This document shows, piece after piece, positions 60,815 through 64,000 of a stretch of 64,000 bases of DNA (the first letter of the stretch is position 1; every line of letters begins with the position of its first letter). The DNA is taken from positions 62,001 to 126,000 of the forward strand of contig JAHBYA010000004.1 of NCBI GenBank assembly GCA_019636195.1, in the 5' to 3' direction. This stretch comes from Planctomycetota bacterium. Lineage in GTDB: Bacteria; Planctomycetota; UBA8742; UBA2392. The position numbers and the translations under genes are program-made. The notes below the pieces were generated by a model, which was not told the origin of the DNA, did no database searches, and saw only the letters and a list, made by a program, of their open reading frames with translations.

Positions 60815-63800
60815 ATGACTGAAGACGCCAAGGCCGCCAAAGAGCGCTACAAATCAACCGTGCTGCTGCCCAAAACCGACTTTCCGATGAAGGCCGGCTT
60901 GCAAGAGCGCGAACCCGCACTGCAACAGCACTGGGACGCCACCAACCTGTACGGGCAGATCCGCAAGGCCCGCGCCGGCGCCAAGCCGTGGGTGCTGCAC
61001 GACGGACCCCCGTACGCCAACGGCGACGCCCACACCGGCACCGGCATGAACAAGATTCTCAAGGACATGGTCGTCAAGTTCCGCACCATGCAGGGTTATG
61101 ACTCGCCCTATGTGCCGGGCTGGGACTGCCACGGCTTGCCGATCGAGCACAAAATGCTCGAAGAACTTGGCGGCACGCTGCCCGAGGGCACAACCGCGCT
61201 GCAGTTGCGCGAAAAATGCCTTGAGTACGCCAACAAGTGGATCGACACCCAGCGCAATCAGTTCAAGTCCGCGGGCGTGCTGGGCCGCTGGGCCCAGCCG
61301 TACCTGACCACCAACCCGCTGTACGAAGCCAACGTGCTGCGCGTGTTTCGCGAGCTTATGGCGCGCGGCTTTATCACGCGGGCCAAGCGCAGCGTTCACT
61401 GGAGCTGGGCGGCCAAGTCCGCGCTGGCGGAAGCCGAGCTTGAGTACGAAGACCGCACCGACCCCAGCGTGTACGTGCGCTTTCCGGTAAGCAGTTGCGG
61501 CAAAGACTGCAAGTTTCGCGAAATGGTTGAAGCGCGCGACGACGCCGCCGAAGTCTGGAAGTCGCTGGCCCTGCTGATCTGGACAACCACACCATGGACG
61601 CTGCCCGCCAACGTCGCCGTCGCCGCGCACGACAAAGCCGAGTACGTGCTCGTGCGCTACACCCGCGGAGGCAAGCGCGAATACATGGTCATGGCCGAAG
61701 CACTGCTGAAGTCAGTGGCCGAAAAAGCCAAGCTGGCCGACGTGCAGGTGCTTGAAACCTTCCGCGGCGAGGTGCTGCGCGGCGTGGGCTATAGCCACCC
61801 GTTTCTTGACACGGCTTGCCCGCTGGTGTTTGCCGACTACGTCACGCTTGAAGACGGCACGGGGCTTGTGCACACCGCGCCCGGCCACGGCAAAGAAGAC
61901 TTTGAAACCGGCAAGCGCGAACGTCTGCCCGTTGTCTGTCCCGTCGATGAAAGCGGCAAGTTTTTTGTCGGCGAAAGGCTGCGCAAAGATCTTGGTGTCA
62001 GCACAACGTTTGAAGACACGCGCGGGTGGCTCAAAATGCTCGAGGGCCAGAACGTCTTCAAAGCCAACCCGTTGATCGTCAACAAACTGCGCGAAGAAGG
62101 CTGGCTGCTGCACGACGAGCCCGTGCACCACAGCTACCCGCACTGCTGGCGCACGCACACGCCGGTGATCTTTCGCGCCACCGAGCAATGGTTTGTGCAG
62201 GTCGATCACGTTGACCCGGACAAGACACTCAACCCGCAGGCCAAGACGCTGCGCCAGCGCCTGCTTGATGAAATCGCCGCGTCGCGCTGGTTTCCGGCCT
62301 GGGGCCAGAAGCGCATCAGCAGCATGGTCGAAAACCGGCCTGACTGGTGCGTTTCGCGCCAGCGTTACTGGGGCATCCCGATCCCGGCCTTTGCCGACGC
62401 GCACGGGCAGGTGGTGTGCGACCCCGAATTGCTCGATCACGTGATCGCGCTGGTTGAAAAGCACGGCAGCAACGTCTGGTTCGATGACGCCAACTGGCCG
62501 GTTGAAAAGCTGCTGCCTGAAAAACTGCGCGGCCGCAAGCTGACGAAGCTGACGGACATCTTCGACGTCTGGTTCGAAGCCGGCTCGTCCTTTCAAGCCG
62601 TCATGCGCGCCGATCCTGAGCTTGCCGGCAAGGGGCTGGCCGAAGGCAACCGCGCGCCACACGCGGCCATGTACCTTGAAGGCGACGACCAGCACCGCGG
62701 CTGGTTTCAGGTCAGCCTGATCCTGAGCGTCGCGACAACCGGCGTGTCGCCCTTCCGCGACTGCTTGACCAGCGCCTTCGTCGTTGACGAAAAAGGCGAA
62801 AAGGGCAGCAAGAGCAAGGGCAACATCTGGGCCATCGACAAGGGCGTGAAGGATCTCGGCGCTGACCTGATCCGGCTGTACTTCGCCAGCATGAACACCA
62901 GCGAGCCGATCCCGGTCACGTACAAGCTGATCCAGAACCACGGCGAAACATACCGCAAGCTGCGCAACACCTGGCGCGGCCTGGTCGGCAACCTGTTCGA
63001 CTTTGACCCCGCGCGCCACATGCTGCCGCGCAACGAGCTGCTGCCCATCGACCAGTGGGCCCTGTCGCAGTGCGCAGCCACAGTCGAGGCCGTCACCGCC
63101 GCCTGGGAACGCTACGAGTTTCACGTGGCCATGCGCGCGCTGCACGACTTCGCCAACGTCACCCTAAGCGCGCAGTACATGGACCTGCGCAAAGACAGCC
63201 TGTACTGCGACGCCGCGACCAGCAAGCAGCGCCGCAGCGCGCAGACGGCGTACTGGGTTATCGCCGACACCCTGACGCGCCTGCTGGCGCCGGTGCTGGC
63301 ACACACGGTCGAAGACATGTGGCAGCACCTGCCCGGCAAAGACCGGCCCGCAAGCGCGCACCTTGCCCACTGGCCAACGCTGCAAGGCTGGCTGCATCGC
63401 GAACCAGCATTGGACGAGCGCTTTGAGCTGCTGCTGAAGCTGAAGGCCGAGACTGACCGCGTGCTCGACCGCCTGCGCAAAGAAAAAAAGGTCGGCAAGG
63501 GCTACGACACGGCGGTAAGCCTGGGGGCCAACGCCGAAGGGCTTGAGTGGCTGGGCAAGCTCGGCACGCCCGAGCATCTGACGAGTCTATTGCCGGAAAT
63601 GCTGAACGTGAGCGCCGTGGGGTTTGACCCGTCCACCGACCACGCGGCGTTGCAGGGGTACGAGCCCGCCGCCGACATCCGCGGCTTGTGGCTGAAGGTG
63701 ACCGAAAGCGCCGAGCAGGACTGCGTAAGGTGCTTCCGCCGCACCGGCGACGTGGGCCGTATCACCGCCCACCCCCACCTGTGCACCCGCTGCGCAAGCG

Positions 63801-63817
63801 TGGTGGAAGGCACCTGA
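60815..63817 (+). CDS. ileS: Isoleucyl-tRNA synthetase
   Basis: A 1000-residue class I synthetase. The HIGH-type site reads GDAHTGTGMNKILKDMV (H73, T74, G75, T76), where PPYANG precedes; the KMSKS-type site reads KGSKSKGN. Editing-domain block TTPWTLPANVAVAVH-type (WTTTPWTLPANVAVAAH) is present, as are WFEAGSSFQAVM and a C-terminal zinc-finger segment (DCVRCFRRTGDVG ... HPHLCTRCASVV). Length and order are normal. ATG 60815 has AAAGGAAC upstream. Confidence 0.95.
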   Translation: MTEDAKAAKERYKSTVLLPKTDFPMKAGLQEREPALQQHWDATNLYGQIRKARAGAKPWVLHDGPPYANGDAHTGTGMNKILKDMVVKFRTMQGYDSPYVPGWDCHGLPIEHKMLEELGGTLPEGTTALQLREKCLEYANKWIDTQRNQFKSAGVLGRWAQPYLTTNPLYEANVLRVFRELMARGFITRAKRSVHWSWAAKSALAEAELEYEDRTDPSVYVRFPVSSCGKDCKFREMVEARDDAAEVWKSLALLIWTTTPWTLPANVAVAAHDKAEYVLVRYTRGGKREYMVMAEALLKSVAEKAKLADVQVLETFRGEVLRGVGYSHPFLDTACPLVFADYVTLEDGTGLVHTAPGHGKEDFETGKRERLPVVCPVDESGKFFVGERLRKDLGVSTTFEDTRGWLKMLEGQNVFKANPLIVNKLREEGWLLHDEPVHHSYPHCWRTHTPVIFRATEQWFVQVDHVDPDKTLNPQAKTLRQRLLDEIAASRWFPAWGQKRISSMVENRPDWCVSRQRYWGIPIPAFADAHGQVVCDPELLDHVIALVEKHGSNVWFDDANWPVEKLLPEKLRGRKLTKLTDIFDVWFEAGSSFQAVMRADPELAGKGLAEGNRAPHAAMYLEGDDQHRGWFQVSLILSVATTGVSPFRDCLTSAFVVDEKGEKGSKSKGNIWAIDKGVKDLGADLIRLYFASMNTSEPIPVTYKLIQNHGETYRKLRNTWRGLVGNLFDFDPARHMLPRNELLPIDQWALSQCAATVEAVTAAWERYEFHVAMRALHDFANVTLSAQYMDLRKDSLYCDAATSKQRRSAQTAYWVIADTLTRLLAPVLAHTVEDMWQHLPGKDRPASAHLAHWPTLQGWLHREPALDERFELLLKLKAETDRVLDRLRKEKKVGKGYDTAVSLGANAEGLEWLGKLGTPEHLTSLLPEMLNVSAVGFDPSTDHAALQGYEPAADIRGLWLKVTESAEQDCVRCFRRTGDVGRITAHPHLCTRCASVVEGT

Positions 63818-63942
63818 TTGCGTGTTGCCGGCCCGGCAGCCATGACCCGGGCCGGCACCATGCCTGAACTTTCCCCAAACCTTCCCTGCTGGACGCGCGC
63901 CGCCTGCGGTGTATCTTTACCCTCAAGGCACGAGGTCAAGCC

Positions 63943-64000
63943 ATGCGCAAGAAGGTTCGCGGCGTCATCCTTATCTCCGGCTCAGGCTCCACCATGGAGA
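63943..64000 (+). CDS. Gene start cut by window edge, possibly formyltransferase family
   Basis: ATG 63943 (GAGG upstream) begins MRKKVRGVILISGSGSTME, then the window ends. The LISGSGST segment resembles the start of PurN-like glycinamide formyltransferases (LISGNGSNLQ), but only 19 residues are visible. TATCTTTA upstream (63912) may be a -10 region. The identification is a guess. Confidence 0.35.
   Translation, partial: MRKKVRGVILISGSGSTME

Noticed and set aside
1..64000. Genome-wide reassignment of UGA to a sense codon
   Set aside because: Many well-defined genes here end in TGA at the expected length (for example recG neighbours, oleA, oleB, sufT region), so UGA is a normal stop and any recoding must be local.

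Overview
The window reads as GC-rich chromosome from a Gram-negative bacterium. Envelope genes point that way: a LptF/LptG-type permease, a giant AsmA/TamB-like protein, an outer-membrane barrel, many lipoproteins and RodA. The oleABCD genes together with large secreted HExxH proteins suggest Planctomycetota or a PVC relative. That is inference; the window holds no rRNA or tRNA. UAA, UAG and UGA all end ordinary genes here.

Layout. 1-11 kb: a truncated lipoprotein gene, a VOC protein, ispH, secreted or membrane proteins, an M19 dipeptidase, a HExxH peptidase, a TPR protein and rbfA. 10.8-17 kb: a complete SUF iron-sulfur locus (sufB-C-D-S-T on the minus strand, sufE divergent). 17.3-18.2 kb: two tandem OsmC paralogues. 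18.2-31.2 kb: one long minus-strand biosynthetic locus, read in the order oleA, oleB, a GxxExxY gene, oleC, oleD, a GbsR/MarR regulator, a FabF-like ketosynthase, an acyl carrier protein, two CrtI-like flavoproteins, fabZ and fabI. It joins the head-to-head olefin pathway to its own type II fatty-acid set and two desaturase-like enzymes, so it probably makes an unusual, possibly polyunsaturated, long-chain hydrocarbon or lipid. 31.5-44 kb: secreted proteins, rodA, a LysM protein, TerC, a glycosyltransferase, recG and a diheme cytochrome. 44-64 kb: moaE, a site-2 protease, argG, a DUF58 protein, rlmN, rsmD, the AsmA-like giant, a FliA/WhiG-type sigma factor, a LptG-like permease, rpmH, a Trm112-like gene and ileS.

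Two things stand out. First, two paralogous secreted thioredoxin-fold genes (32811-33782 plus; 43310-44116 minus) share one odd design. Each has a 28-codon signal peptide, then in-frame UGA at codon 29 (UGA-UGA in one; UGA-x-x-UGA and a third UGA in the other), then an open, conserved domain in the same frame. A short hairpin with a GGU or GGC loop lies 11-12 nt after one UGA in each. A new selenoprotein-like (UGA-recoded) family is the most interesting reading; paired pseudogenes or sequence errors are the alternative.

Second, the ole/fab locus is full of in-frame palindromic insertions. A 711-bp REP-bounded RAYT transposase sits inside fabZ with the frame kept, and removing it leaves a 149-residue, normal-length FabZ. 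Three small REP doublets of 99-102 bp, all multiples of three, sit inside oleB and one flavoprotein gene. A separate repeat-bounded GxxExxY unit fills the whole oleB-oleC gap.
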